Assembly: GCA_002633005.1 (NCBI GenBank)
Contig: NMRA01000123.1
Span: 670,550 to 734,549, forward strand
Source: Phoronis australis
Taxonomy: Eukaryota; Phoronida; Phoronidae
Direction: 5' to 3'
Length of the DNA: 64,000 bases
Of the stretch, positions 1 to 13,261 are shown piece after piece. Numbering within the stretch: the stretch's first letter is position 1; each line of letters opens with the position of its first letter. The position numbers and the translations under genes are program-made. The notes beneath the pieces were generated by a model that did no database searches, was not told the origin of the DNA, and was given only the letters and a program-made list of their open reading frames with translations.

Positions 1-175
1 CCCCCCCCCCTCATTTTTCCTGAAGTTTGTTTACTTGGGGTTTACACACGTTGTCGGTGTCGTTTTTGTTTTGCTGGAGACGTTTTTTTGTTTTTTTAAT
101 TTTTGGGTCCTCGCCCGAGGGGGGTGTTTAAACCCCCTGAACCCTCCCCCCCGTAGATCCGCCACTGGCCCTCTG
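1..175. repeat. End of a G/C-run repeat element
   Basis: The window opens in a C10 run. At about 108-160 there are alternating G and C runs, ending in CCGTAGATCCGCCACTGG. Read on the other strand, this terminus (CAGTGGCGGATCTA followed by a G run) recurs near 29435 and, in degenerate form, near 10342 and 29153. It is therefore probably the terminus of a small dispersed element whose other end lies left of the window. No coding potential is seen. Confidence 0.45.
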
Positions 176-461
176 TCGCTTGGAATCGGAAATGCCTGAA
201 GCAACAAAAAGATTCTCTAATCTTTTAAAGGAGAATGATACCCAAAAAACAACCTATTTTGTATCAATTTAGATCGAATAAATCTACTCGATAACGGAAC
301 GTTCGGTTGCGTTAGCTGACACCTGACGGCAGACGGAGGTGTTGACAATATCACACGCAGTCTGTTCAGCAGTTCACAACACGAGTTACTGGTGTCAGGT
401 TATCGCTTGAATTCATCGTTTAACACCAATAAATCATCAAACTCCGATGTAAAACCCTTAA

Positions 462-1433
462 AGTGTACGCAACATGACTCTAGTACCTCAAAATAAATTT
501 TATTATTATGTCTTACTTGATTTCAGTTTCTTTAGTTCACAGCTCATAAAGAAACACGTAAAAATTGAAAAAAAAATTATAATTGTGTACAGCGTCATGG
601 GTTGAACCCAAGTCCTTCGGCGCACTGTTCGGATCAGCAACTAAGTGTATAAAGTGAAGTGAAAGTAAAATATATTTAGCGTCGAGAAGGTTCGTAGCGG
701 GATGAAAAGATGTGTTTGCGGAGGCTGCAGCAACAGCAGTCAGACGGAGAACGTCTCGGTGTTCCGAAGGACGCCAAAGTTGCGCAGTAGTGGCATCGCT
801 TCGTGCGCCGAATGAGAGTGTGGGACCTCAGCGTGGACCAAGCGACTATGTCCGGGGCCACTTTGTGTTCTGCCCACTTTGAGGAGTCGTGTTTCGACTC
901 CAACCAGAGGAGATGTTACTATGAAGGCCTGGTTCAATAAAGGACAATATTTACTATTCAGAAACATCGGCTCTTTATTCAGGATCGTCTGTCGGATGAC
1001 TGGGTTGACTGGCCGAGCCCGAGGCCGCTTCTCTTGCGGGAGGATCCAGTTCGTAAGGCCTCAAAGAAGAAAAGTACGCAGCTGAAAACATATCAAACTC
1101 GTTCTCGCTTTCGTGCAACCCCATTTCGTCATCCTGGCCACCATTCTCGTACGTTTCTTCATAGTATTTGTTCATTTCTTGCACATAATCGTTGTCGCTT
1201 TCAAATTCCCTACTTACCGCCGTTGTTCAATTTGAATGCTAGTCGCTGATCTCATGTGTTCAACCAATGACGTCACATGGCGGGAAATGTGAAAATAAGC
1301 AAAATTGAAAGAGAAATCAAAATTTCGAGTTAATGACACAAAATAATCATGGATTTGGCTAAATTTTACGTCATACATTTAGTCTGTGGCCACCGGTAAT
1401 TCGAAATGTGCAAAAATCCATGGTGTATACTGT
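462..1433. mobile_element. Nested TTAA element carrying a THAP-domain relic
   Basis: Comparison with copy 2 shows that copy 1 is interrupted exactly here. The flanks are TTAA at 458-461 and TTAA at 1434-1437. The ends are short imperfect inverted repeats: AGTGTACGCAACATG at the left and ACAGTATACACCATGG at the right read inward. The insert carries a THAP domain relic on the + strand, opposite in orientation to the host element's own THAP segment. It is a transposon inserted in a transposon of similar target preference. Confidence 0.65.
702..991 (+). pseudogene. THAP zinc-finger domain, frameshifted
   Basis: The reading starts at ATG 702 as MKRCVCGGCSNSSQTENVSV and runs to FRRTPK. A one-base-type frameshift near 790 is then needed to continue as WHRFVRRMRVWDLSVDQATM and LCSAHFEESCF. 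The C-x-x-C start, the central Trp and the C-x-x-H in LCSAHF match the C2CH THAP zinc finger, a DNA-binding domain common in transposases. A stop follows after YYEGLVQ. It is a dead fragment inside the nested TTAA element rather than a host gene. Confidence 0.65.
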
Positions 1434-2146
1434 TTAAAAATACACCGAGTTCTTATAAAAACGTGTTGTTTTATTTCGTTGTAACGGATCTATTGGTATT
1501 TGGACACACCGTAGCCTACAAAGTTCGACAGGCCAATTTACCAAGGTCCGTAGCAGGAGTTTGGGGTCTGTTCGATGATAAATTTGAAGTATTCTTCCGT
1601 GAAATACAGACAGGAGAAACTTGAGCTGTGTTGTTTGGACTTGTGATTTTTTGTGTTCTAAACACACAGAACCCTTGTTACCCGATCAGGCCCCTCGCGG
1701 CCGCCGGGACTGGCACGAACATAAACCAGCTTGAGTTGGAAAGATTCCCTTAACATATGACCATAGCTTATAAAATCGAGTAATTGTTTCACAACAGCTG
1801 TCTGTCAGCAAACACTGAATTAACATGCGCTCACACGGCCTCGGTACTCGGTTAAGTACCTTTATTGTCGGCATCAAAAGTCGGTAACGCAATGGTTTAT
1901 TCATTGCTGGATTCTCAATATTTGCAAAGGCATTACAAATTGTATCTAATGAGACAGACTCTGTTTCAGTTTTATATGGGCATTGGTTAGGATAAGAATA
2001 ATTTATTTTGAAACAGAACGCAGAATAATAAACGTCTACATGGAAACTCGCCCGGCGCCAACCCCGACTTAGTCAAGAGCTCACCGCCTGACAAAAACTT
2101 CACGGGTCGGATCGTTAGGTTTCACAGGCTATCAATTCGAACCGGA

Positions 2147-2440
2147 TTAAGAAATACTAGAGAGGCGCCGTGAACATGCACAGGCAACGGAACGATTGTT
2201 CTTTGGTAAGCTGGAATTCGTCCTAGAAATCACTGTCGACGAAATGCCAGCGACAAACACGGATCGTTTCACGGCCTCGTACTTGCTAGTAAAAGCGTAC
2301 CTTTCATTCTTCACTACCGCGAACCACTTCCTAAGCATTTCGGGCTCTCGAAGAAGTCGAAAAAACGATGTGCCCGCTTTCTTTGCAGCTTCATAGTTCG
2401 GACAAGCGGAAACGATGCACAGCAATATAGCGGCATTCAC
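2147..2440 (-). pseudogene. THAP-like transposase N-terminus of TTAA element copy 1
   Basis: A 97-codon open frame on the - strand contains CIVSACPNYEAAKKAGTSFF followed by a region with RKWFAVVK. This is like the first half of a THAP domain (paired cysteines, then the conserved Trp). The later C-x-x-H half is not found in frame. The + strand frame at 33261-33521 in copy 2 shares CIV-CPN-EAAKKA-SFF, which shows common origin. It is probably the start of a decayed transposase. Confidence 0.5.
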
Positions 2441-2709
2441 TCTGCAGATGAACCACTGGCGTCGCTGCGTCGTTTCTCACCTTCTTCACAGGTTAACGCG
2501 ACACCTGTTGGCACCGTGATGTCAACCGTATAAGAGGCGATGTGAATTTAGACCGATTAAGACGGTAAAAAAGACTAATTAAATCGGGTGGTATTCTTCT
2601 TTAATCCGTTTTGTCCATCGTTGGGCAACGTTGCCATCCGAAGACACGTCAAACGACTCCTTCTGGGGAAGCCCTGTGTCATATTTTAGTCAAACCTCCA
2701 ACCGCTTAG

Positions 2710-3317
2710 GTGGTACTCTCGCTGATTCCGTGGGTGCCGAGTCAGCACGCAGGTATCACGCAGTACCACGCGCTTTATCATTGGTTGATGTAACCTCGAC
2801 AGTCATTGGTTAGTGTTACAACAAAGTGAGGAAATGGCGGACTACAAACGATTGTTATCCATTTCAAGTGTCGCAGCAACAACTATTTCGTTTCTGCAGT
2901 AAGTTTAATAGCCGCGTTCTTGAAGCACACACGTACAAGTACAATAAACACGCCGTCATCTGGCCGGTTTAACTACCAATGACGGTGTGTTATTCCTACT
3001 GTATGAATACAGGACAGCAACGTAAATAAAAATCAGCGACAGTAGAAAGATGCACTCCGAAAAGGCGCAACCACAATTTTCTGGGAATCGCATTTCTTGA
3101 ACATGTATTTTAAGCACCGATTTGTCTGTACAACAGACCACACTTACACTTCCTCCTTCAGTCATGTCATTTTGTTTGCGTAAAGCGCTGCTTGTTGAGA
3201 ATTCGACCAGGCCAATCAGAAACGCCGGAGTAAAAAAAAATTTCCCAAGGAAAATTAAGTGGTAACTGCGTGCTGGCTACCACCTAGCGGCACCCAGGGA
3301 ACCAGCGAGAGGTGGCA
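2710..3317. mobile_element. MITE-like repeat family R1, copy 1
   Basis: The ends are related inverted repeats: the left reads CTCGCTGATTCCGTGGGTG, and the right read inward gives CTCGCTGGTTCCCTGGGTG. Both are followed by CAGCACGCAG and a TATCAC/TTACCAC block. The internal sequence is shared with a second direct copy at about 23386-23966. Only short random frames exist inside, so it looks non-autonomous. Confidence 0.7.
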
Positions 3318-4380
3318 CTGAACAGTTAGGCTGTAGCCATAGGGCATTTTCTAGTCCCCTAGAATTTAAATACAGGACATGCGTCAATTTTGGCGGGAGG
3401 TTTGAGGAATTTGTTGGAAAAAATGCCAAGGAAGTGATTTACTTGTGTTTTTGAATGAGAAAAGCCACGTTTTTTAGCCGTGGCCCACTTTCCCTGCAAA
3501 ATAGTGACTGTCGCTTGTTTAGTTCAACCCGCCTGTAGCCCGCTGACTGAGAAAACGGGTGCGATTTCAGGTGGCTGTCAGACAGATCCAAATTGCGAAA
3601 AAAGTAGCTGGTAAGGGAGGTACTATGACCACATATCTAGAACCTAGAGAGAACGTTGTTAGATTTGTCTAGTACTTGCAGGGAAGTAGTCAAGTTTTGG
3701 GGAGAAAACTGTCAAATTTGGTGTTTTTGGTCCTATTTTTGTGTGCCGGTATTTTTTCCGGTCTGAATTAGCCGATTAAAAATCCGTAGCAGAATTAAGT
3801 TTCAGTTATCATGAGTAGTGCATTTGAGTTCGGAACGCCAAAAAAATCTTTTGTTTCCATAAGACTCTCGATAAGGACGTGAGATAAGGACTTGTGGCTC
3901 CACTTGGGTGTGTTTTGGCAGCCAAAACCCTGTTGTAACTGTAGTGTGCCCCTTAGGTCCTGGAACTCAGCCTCGTCGCCAATGTAGTGTATGGTAAAAC
4001 AAACACGGAATAATAAACTAGAATGACTTGAGGTGAATACAACACGAGGGTTAACCGGAACGCTGCTAGTTCTATCTATAGCTGAAACTAAAACTAGTTA
4101 GTATACAGTCTTTACTCATATATGACCCAGTTTTCAACAGTGACAACAAGGACGCGACCATTCAACTAAAAGTAAACGTGACTGAAGCACAATACAGTTG
4201 AACAGGAGCTCGTTGTCTGGACAATAAAATCCATGAACCGCGAACTATTTCCTCAAAACAAGGTGCAAGCATTATGAGTTCATCAGTTAATTTCTAATCG
4301 CCGAAGGCATATATCTGTGCTCAATGCTGAGTAGGCCTGGACAGTTTTCATTTGCAGACTAATTAAAGGGTCGTTTTGGC
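3318..4380. other. Intergenic / 5' flank of CUB receptor gene 1
   Basis: I see no coding exon, RNA gene or clear repeat here. It should contain the promoter and any 5' UTR of gene 1, but no convincing TATA box or initiator can be chosen by eye. Confidence 0.4.
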
Positions 4381-4447
4381 ATGGCTAGTTGGTTGAAATC
4401 AAACCGTTTCATGGTTATGCTTTTGGCCACCACAATTCGAATTACCG
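4381..4447 (+). CDS. Gene 1 exon 1: start codon and signal peptide
   Basis: ATG 4381 in a good context (ggcATGg) opens MASWLKSNRFMVMLLATTIR, with a basic n-region and a hydrophobic core as in a signal peptide. The exon ends ACCG|GTAAGT in phase 1, matching the phase of the first CUB exon. It is too short to stand out as a long open frame. The start is chosen because gene 2 has an equivalent phase 1 signal exon. Confidence 0.72.
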
Positions 4448-7400
4448 GTAAGTTGGTACAGTGTACATACAATGATGTCGGTTTATCGCGTTTTTCTAAC
4501 CATTGAATGCTGTAAATCTCCATTTTATTTATAAATTAACTGATGCCTTCTATCAAAAATAACTACTGATTTATGCACCTTACGTCGAAGTGAAATTATT
4601 CTTTACTATGATTAAACTGGTTTCTGGAATAATTGACAGTACATGTTAGTGAAGCTCAGTATAAGTTAGCTCGACTCCGACCGTGGCGTATCAATTTGAT
4701 CGAACATGGCCATCTGAATTACTATCGTTTGTCAGCACGTTTTGCAACTAGTGCTTGCATCAGGTTGACATGCGATGAAGGGGTGACCTTTTCAAGATCA
4801 ATTTCCCTACAAAGGGTTGCCTTTCCCTACCATCCCGACAGAGGTGTTCACGTTGGGAGTTCGAAGTTACACAAAAACTTCCATGTTCCAATTGCACACA
4901 TTTGGAGATAGATTTTCGATATTGTCTATTTTTGATTGTTTTCAAACCTGCACTGTATTGGGCCTTCTGGGTTAAAAGTTCTGCTGTCCCAGAGTTTCTA
5001 CAAAAGGTTTCTGGAACCTGAAACGTAACGACTTTTTCATAAAATTTCTGAAAATAGGCCCATCTGAAAGTGCGCTTATGGACGTATTTTTTAGAAATTC
5101 ACCGTGGAATTAGACCACTTCATTTCCTGCCCTATGCTCTAAATGGGTAGGCATCATAACTTTCCACCTGAAATCGCCACCCGGCAAAATGTAGTCGAGT
5201 GCCCCCGGATGTACCGTTGACGTATCTTAACGGACCGTGTCCAGGTCAATAGTTGTAGAAGAGATATTTAGGTTCATACATGCCTTAAATGTAGGCTCCT
5301 AACTCTACTATAAGTCAGTGAAATGCCTGACTTCCATGGCTTGCGGATCAACTAAGCGTGTGTTTAGATGTAAAACAGTTGTTTTCTTTAGTATTGTTTA
5401 CACCAGCCGAGTCGTTGGTATACGAGATGTGCAGTGACATAGCTACAATCAGGACCGCGGAAGGGTACATAGTGAATGAAAACTATCCCTTGAGTTACAC
5501 CAGCAACAGGCATTGCACCGTAAATGTTGTCGCACAAAGGAATAAACTATTGCTGCTGACTATCTTGAAGTTGGATTTAGCCAGAGATAGACAGAACTGT
5601 ACTGACTGGATTTCTATAAAAGACGTCGAGTTTTCGCCTCCCCTAGTTCTTTTGGATATGGTTTGCACCATGAACTACTTTCCAGTGAAAGTATCTTCTT
5701 CGTCCAACAAGCTGGAAATAAGTTTCTACAGCAGTCACGTTGGATTTGGATTCCAAATACAGTACAAAGGTTCGTATCAATCCGGACTTGCTTGTAATCT
5801 GATGACCAAAGTCATTGAATTGCAATTGCCTAATGTACATGCAGTAGTCGTTCAAATCAATTTGAGCTTTATTTGTTTATTAGAGCAGAAGCTGGGGTAT
5901 TATCATAAAAAATATCAACTTCGGAACATGGTTGGTTCCCACTGCTAGATTATGAGTTGGTCTCGCGGGTGAACATCTTTAAAGCAACCAATCACAAGTC
6001 AAACTCATGCAGGTTTCAATCTGCTTTCTTCTCTAACGCGTATCCCCAGGTGGCGACTCCAGCCCTTAAGTGGTATTTTTATTTCTTTTGCAATAACTGC
6101 TTGAAACGGTTGTTGGTTAAGAAATTTCGTCTTACCTTAGGCATGTTTCACCCACTGTCCAATCAGAAAGCAATTTGGACGTCTAATATCGAAAATGGAC
6201 GCTTTTCAAACGTCTGACAGCTGCCTTCTTGTCGTCTGCTCCCAAATCAGCCGACAGATCTGATGAGAATTCTACTGACTAAGGACTTTTTTGTTAGGCT
6301 ATCTTCGCCTATACTGATCGCAAGTCATTGGCCGTAAGCATTTTGCACAGTAATGTTCTGCTAATTGCTAAATTGATTATCGCCCTACCCAGTAGATCAC
6401 ACGGCGCAGCCTTAGACAAAGACAATAGCCGAAAAGAATTGAGTGTGTCTAAGTAAAATGCCAGGCGATTTTGGATAGTTTTGCTCTTTGAGTCGTTATT
6501 GCGAATTCCAGGAGGACGACTGGCCACCGAATCTTAATTCAACTCTGTTAAACTTTCATATTTGCGTTACATTTTTTAGTAAAGATGTGGTGTTTAGGAT
6601 CCAGAGAGTGCAGGGACTTTCTTCAATTACAAAACCAAGGCGGGGGACAGGTATTCAGATTTCTTTGAAAAACTTCACCACGCCCATTTAAATAGTAATT
6701 TTTAATGAAAAGTGCTTATTGTAATAACGTCTTTAATGATTGTTTTAAAATCGAGGAATTTTTTACGGGTTGGTTCTGGCTCTGACATTTTTATGACCAG
6801 AAGATTCAGGCAAGCAGTTGGCGAAAATTGGGCCTTCTAACTCGGAATGAACTCCTTGCAGTAGGTCACAAGCGGATTTTATAAGAAGGAAGTGGGTCAA
6901 ACTTGATCTTCTGGATTATTGGAATCCCCATTCAAGGAATGGAACGTCGCTAGCGTGTTCACCGGCAAGGAAGTAATCTTGGGGAGCATTGCCAATATTC
7001 CAACACTACTCGACGCACAGCTTGGACAGATCTGAATTTTAATGCAAATTTACAAACAACGCAAATCATATCTTTTGTGAAAAAAATCTGCTTAATGCTG
7101 TCAACAAGCATCTGGTACTTTCCAGCGGAAAAGTTCATGTTCACCACTGGTGGTGTGATCCCAGACTCCGGCGTTCTGAAATCCACCGGAAGCATCCCCC
7201 CCCCCCTATTTTTATTGTTTTTTCCCTGTTGGGAAAACGGAATAAACTCTTCTCCGGCCTAGCGACGATGATATGGCTTTGATAAGCTGAGCCATACATC
7301 CTATATTGAAAATGTGTGGCTATGGATTTTTAAATCAACATGAGTTAAGTTGCTATCTCGTGCCGTTGGTTCGTGAAACTTACAATTAAGAGATAAGAAA

Positions 7401-10400
7401 TGAATGACACTCCATACGTATATCCATTTGCCTTGTTGATTTCCTTTTGCGAACTATAATTTTCCAAGTCATTAACATATCATCATCTCTATGCCTCTCG
7501 ACTACCGGGACCAATTTCTGTTTCCCCCTATCCTCATAGACTTGCGCATTACTGTGAGTCGTATTATTTCGTCAACTTCATCATACAGTAGTCAGATTTT
7601 CCGTACTATGTGTTTCAATCTACTCGTTTGTAAAAACCTTACGCCGGATGACAAATTTCTCATAAATACAAGTTTTGCGCAAACGATTTTAATTCTGGTC
7701 AGCACGCCACCTGTGACCACATCAGAAGATACATAAGTCTCGTGATGTGGCCATAGGTGGCGTGCTGGCCAGACTTTGAAATGTTTGCGATATACATTTC
7801 CAAGGCGGTTGAAGATTTTTATATTTACATAAAAACCAGATTTGTGACTATTTGGAATAAGCAAAACCACGTACTAGGCATGACCAATACAAACTCGCGC
7901 ATTGCAAAACGCGGGGGCTGTTCGAAGAAACTGACTTAAGTTCGTGTTTTACTTAAAGTTTAACATTTGTCTTAGCTAAGTCAGTCACCGGGCCTCATCA
8001 GAGGACCCAGAGAGAACAAATTTGTCAGGTTATCTACATGTATCTCTATTTGCTGCTTGTTCGATGTAGACGTTTTCATCACCTTAGGGCGAGCGCAAAT
8101 ATCCGAACGAAAAGTGTGGGCATATTTATGCGTCTACTCCGACTCGGTCAAAAATCAGGCTGTCGGACTTGCACAATACACATTAACACCTGTCCAACGT
8201 TTTGCATCCCAACGACACTCGCATTGCAGTGTACATAAAAATGTATAAAGACGTTTGCTACGTCACGCGACTGTACTACCTATTCCAGTTGGTCTATGAC
8301 ACTACTTCAATTGACATCAGGCGTGCCTTCAGTAGACGCTGGGACCTACGCTAGGACCTAGCTAAAACCTAGTCAAAGTCACGTGTTCTCCTTTAAAATA
8401 CACGGCAATATCTCACGTAATCTCGTGAAGTCTTGCTTTTTAGCGAGGTCCTAGCGTTTAATGAACGGGAGGCAGGAAACATGTCAAAATACAGGTAGGA
8501 CACCTTTGTGAACATTTCTTTAAAGCTGTTGATGAATCCGATGTCCTAATTTTTTTGTTTTATTTTTAAACCTGCATACCGACAAGTGTTCAGCAATAAA
8601 ATAACAATAGTGTAACAACGTAAAAGATGACTCTTTGATTACATTTCAGCATTAACACCAGTGATGCCCACTTTCGAAATCTGTGGAAGTTCCGAAGTAC
8701 AGTGTCCAGGAGGATATGTTGTATCACCTAGATTTCCAAATGATTATCCGAATAACTTGAAGTGCATTATGGTCCTGAAAGCCAGTAAGAGTCATCATCA
8801 GTTCAAGCTGTCTTTCAATACTCTTTACTTAGAAAGTAATAAGTACTGTAGTTTGGACAGTTTGGGTATTATTTATGGTACGCAAGAAAGTCCGAACAAA
8901 AGAAAATACTGCGGTAAGCCTGGGGAAGACACCACTGACGTCATCACGAATTCCAGTCGAGTCGAGATAGTTTTCCTCACAGACCACAGTGCTCAAAAGA
9001 AAGGGTTCAATGTGACATTTGAAGGTATGTTGCATTGTTAGAAACGAGTTTTTGCGTGAATTATAGCATGCTCACATACAGATGAACGTGAGTCTAAAGC
9101 CAGACATTCAGAAAGTCCAGACTGTGTGACTTAGATCTTCATTTTCCAGCCAATACTACGTTGTTAAAGACAAGTGTTTTAGACTGAACCATCTAGTCAA
9201 CATATGTACACTCTCCCAATCTGTTGCCAATTTCGGAACATTTTCCTTCGAGACCGTGTTCAAATTCACGAAGTCTTCGAACTTTATCAGCCTTGTATGC
9301 AGGGCACATAGACTTCCCTCCTAGCGCGCAGCCCACTTTTGGTGTCTCGCAGATATTGTTCTGTGCTCGCACAAGGACCAACCCTGCTCCCGGCACACCT
9401 TCCGGCTATGCGACCTACCAGCTCGCAAGCAAACTAGTCGATCCACCTGATGGACTATTTTCGTATTTACCCCTCTCGGTTGATTATTAATCAAGCGTTT
9501 TCCTTGATTCCTGAAGTATTATCCAAGAAAAAAAGGAAAAAGAAAACAAAACACGGAGAACGTGTCAAACAGGAAAAACTGAACGTACCAAAGACTCGAA
9601 CTCACGACCTGGCGGATAGAGAGCGCGTGCGTTACCACTACACCACCACGATTAACTACAAATCTCTTACTAAAAGACCTACTTGTTTATGGTCCACAGC
9701 GTTTGCGCGCGAAACCTACTTCTTTTCGCAATGCTTATTACACTTTTTATATTTTGTGCCATCAATTGTTAACAAATTTGTCGTATTTAAAATAGTCTTC
9801 AAATGCCCAAAAGACCAAATCCGTTTTTCGTGTTGGCAATAATGACGGGATTGCTTTGGAAATCGTCTTAAGATAAGGTTTGACAAAGAGAGTATTGCGA
9901 GTTTCTGAGTGATTCACTAAGGCTTCGATTAAAATTCACATCTTACCAGCAGCTTCTGTTTTTTCATCGTCACTCAGGTTCCATTCTCTTTAAAAAATGA
10001 AGTAAATTTTCTTCATTGCACAGTGGAGCAGACGACGAAAACGGAGTCGTAGTGCGCAGCGCATCTGCCGGTCGCCTGGGATATCGCGGGAGAGCCTATA
10101 CTTAGCCGTAGCTCCGTTACGAATGCGCCGTTTTCCGAATTTGACAGACACTTGAAATTAGGTTTGAGCCCCCTCCCCCCCCAAACACTAAAACTGCACA
10201 CATTTAAATCTTCTTTTCATCCGTATAATTTTAATTACCGGGGTTTATTAATATACTCACCATTTCCCTACGCTCTTACTGTTTTTTTGCGGCAGCCAAG
10301 GGGGGGGGCCTGGGCCCCCCCTAAATCCGCCTATGATATATACAAAGCATTCCGATAGTGGCGTAGGTGAAATAGTGTATATGTCTCAATAAATCATATT

Positions 10401-13214
10401 AATAATGTCTCACTCGCCCTTATTCCGCTTATCGACCTCGACCTTCGATCTCAGTCAGTACGTGGTATCTACTTCACTCAAGGTAGTTTTGTATTTATCC
10501 CATATGCTTCGAACTCTTGGTTTCATTATTGTTCGGTAGATTTTAAAAATACTTCACTCGCACCGTTCACGTGGCAGGCGTTATTTTACAAATTTACTCA
10601 AGTTAAAGAAAAAGTATCAAATTAAACGATTTATTACTTGAGAAAAGACAACGAAGATGAAAACAGCGGTAACTCTGCATTGTAACATTTTCTGAAAATA
10701 ATTAAGTAACAACTATATTTAGCATTGTAGTTACGAGGAATCGGTGCCTGAGTCATGTCAGTTGCAGACGATATGATATTTCGCAAGTAAAACCGAGACA
10801 GGAGTCTTATATGATTAAAAGTTTTGTTCCAGGTGTTATGTTTGTGACCTGATTGCATGTTGAGTGTTATTTATACAGCTTCAACTTTATTACTTTAAAC
10901 TATTTTGGGAAAGTTTGATGATCGAGCCGGCTGGCGACGTCGAGTCGACATTGCCCTTTTAAACCTTCCATGTCAGAGGGCACAGTTAAAGTAGTCCTGA
11001 GGATGCAATACGAAAAACAATACCACATAACGGTATTGCACTCGACTTATTCAACACGTATGGGATAAAGTCTTTCTCTCACTACATACTATGAATATTA
11101 TTCAATTCACGTATTTTATTGAAAAAAATATCGACACTTTTATTTAGTCGTGTTGAGCGCAGTGATTTAGCATGGTCTTTACATTGACCTTGGGTTATGT
11201 AGGACCTTATCAACAAGTCTGCGTAATTAGTCAAATATCTACAAAAGTGCATATTTTCTTCCAGTAACTAGGCCACGGGACCATAACTTCTCTTAGTAAA
11301 ATATAAAAATATAGTAAAAAGTACACTTATAGCAAAGCAACACTATCAATAACGTGACCAAATATTTTAGTATAAAGTTTCAGTATGAAATCTCATCTCT
11401 CCCGTTTTCGTTCAATGCAACGTTTTGGAGCTTTGGTGAAAATCATATAAGTTTTGTATCTTGATAGAATTCCCTACAAAAAAGAAGGATTTAAACACAA
11501 TTCCTAATAGTGTTTTGGATAGTAGTCCATAGTCATATGTGTCAATTATAAAGATGGCGGACGGAATACTCCTATTTTTAATAGATATGACGTATTCTGC
11601 ATCAACTAGTGGACGTTCTTACTGTTTTGAAATCTGCTTGTAGTTCCACCTCGCAATCCGCAGCGAAACCAATCAAAGCATCGATCACTTTCGGACGGGA
11701 CCGACTACTGCTGATACCTCGATGACAATTCCATTTCTTACATTGACGGCTTTTGGGACAAATCTGAAAACTATTGAGTCCCGTAGTGGCACATTTGTAC
11801 GCTTGCCTTAATATCTACCAAGTTCACTGAAGAATATTCGATACATTTGACAAATAAATTGCAACCACACAGAAGACAGTAGCTGTCCCATTTTAGAAGG
11901 AACAGATTTACATTGAGCCCCTAGTGGTCTTTTGTTATTTTTTCTGTACTTTGTTTGTCCGCCTCCGTTTCCTCCATACTGCTTGAAGACTCATACATGG
12001 CGTCACATATCAACAGTCCGCTCTGTTTAAAACCAATAACCGAAAATATTCGAGACTTCGTTTACAATTAGTTATTTTTCACCATTGATTTTTGCGTAGA
12101 GATTTTATGCAGGGGAAAATGCAGATACGGCAGAATCAAAGGAATTTTATGCATTCTACAATTCCCAAGTTTTCATTATTATATTTCCCAGCAAGAACTC
12201 TTAAAAATTGTATGCGAGGTGAAATCTTTCCCGATGTTTTTTATAGAAATACCGCTCGAGGACTTAACAACACCAATACCTTTGCTGGAAACGACAGCCC
12301 GGGCAGACACAGAAACAGCATCTAAGATTGTCGTAATGAAAAACGAAAGCTCTACCAAACTTACGAAGAATGTACATCTGACGAATCAGATGACGTCATC
12401 TAGCTTTACTAGTCAGCATCCGGGCATCATACTTTCTACAGCAACAATGCCATCGAAGGCTACATCTGTGGCAAGTAACAGTCAAGCAACTACCTACAAC
12501 TTCCTCTGGCAGTCTTCTCCAAAAACCCATGCAGAACAAGGTACTTATTTTCTCGTGTTTTTTCTTCATAAAATATCAAAAACGATGTGATGGGTGGTGT
12601 TGAGTTCTAAGCAGTGGCGTTCCGACGGGGTAGGAGGGCAGTAAAAAAGAGTGGAACCAGCAGATCCACAAAGATTTTAAAAAGTGGACATATGAAGGTT
12701 TTCTTTAGTGGAGGCGGAAATTTTTATCACACCTCTTTGATACTTTCCCCTGCCTCCTTCCGTCGCCATGACCTGCATAATTTTCCCGGGAAGCTCTGCT
12801 CTCTTCGCGCAACTTCATGAGTGGAGGTACTCACTCTGTCACTAACTTTCTCTGGTTGCGGTAAACGTCTCATTACAATCCAGTCCTGTCGAGTGCCTGA
12901 GTATTTTGGAAACCTAGCACTCTAAGAGAGTGTCAATGGGGACTCCTTTGGAAAGTCTGCATATAAAAAACGTTTCTTTCTTATATTAGACTCTAAAAAA
13001 TTTGTCATCTGTTCTTAACGAGGGCCCAGGAGTACCACAATTTAATTGAGATTGTTTAACGCGTGTAAGTCTGTAGATTTATCCTTGCAATTGTTACTGT
13101 TCAACGCGTTTTACTTTTATGTTTTTGAAAATATAACACGGTGTGTCTTGCCGAAGGTAAATGGAGTAAATTTGCAGCATCGAAACATTTGTGTAATAAT
13201 TATCGCAATGACAT

Positions 13215-13261
<47 letters not shown>

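Larger units (their letters stand above)
229..2600 (-). mobile_element. TTAA-flanked THAP-type DNA transposon, copy 1 (Kolobok-like), defective
   Basis: The element is flanked by intact TTAA on both sides (225-228 and 2601-2604). Its termini are inverted: AGGAGAATGATACC at the left, and AGAAGAATACCACC at the right read inward. Coding remnants on the - strand include a THAP-like segment. A second, inverted copy lies at 33150-34774 and shares most of the length. TTAA target duplication with a THAP-bearing transposase is characteristic of the Kolobok superfamily; the superfamily assignment is inference. This copy is interrupted by a nested element at 462-1433, which is absent from copy 2. Frameshifts and stops make it inactive. 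Confidence 0.75.

Noticed and set aside
9224-9490. Frames around 9.2-9.8 kb
   Set aside because: They lie over a tRNA-derived repeat region in a gene 1 intron and show no domain.
9585-9652. Functional tRNA gene
   Set aside because: A and B boxes are visible but acceptor and T-stem pairing are poor; it is called a SINE/tRNA relic instead.
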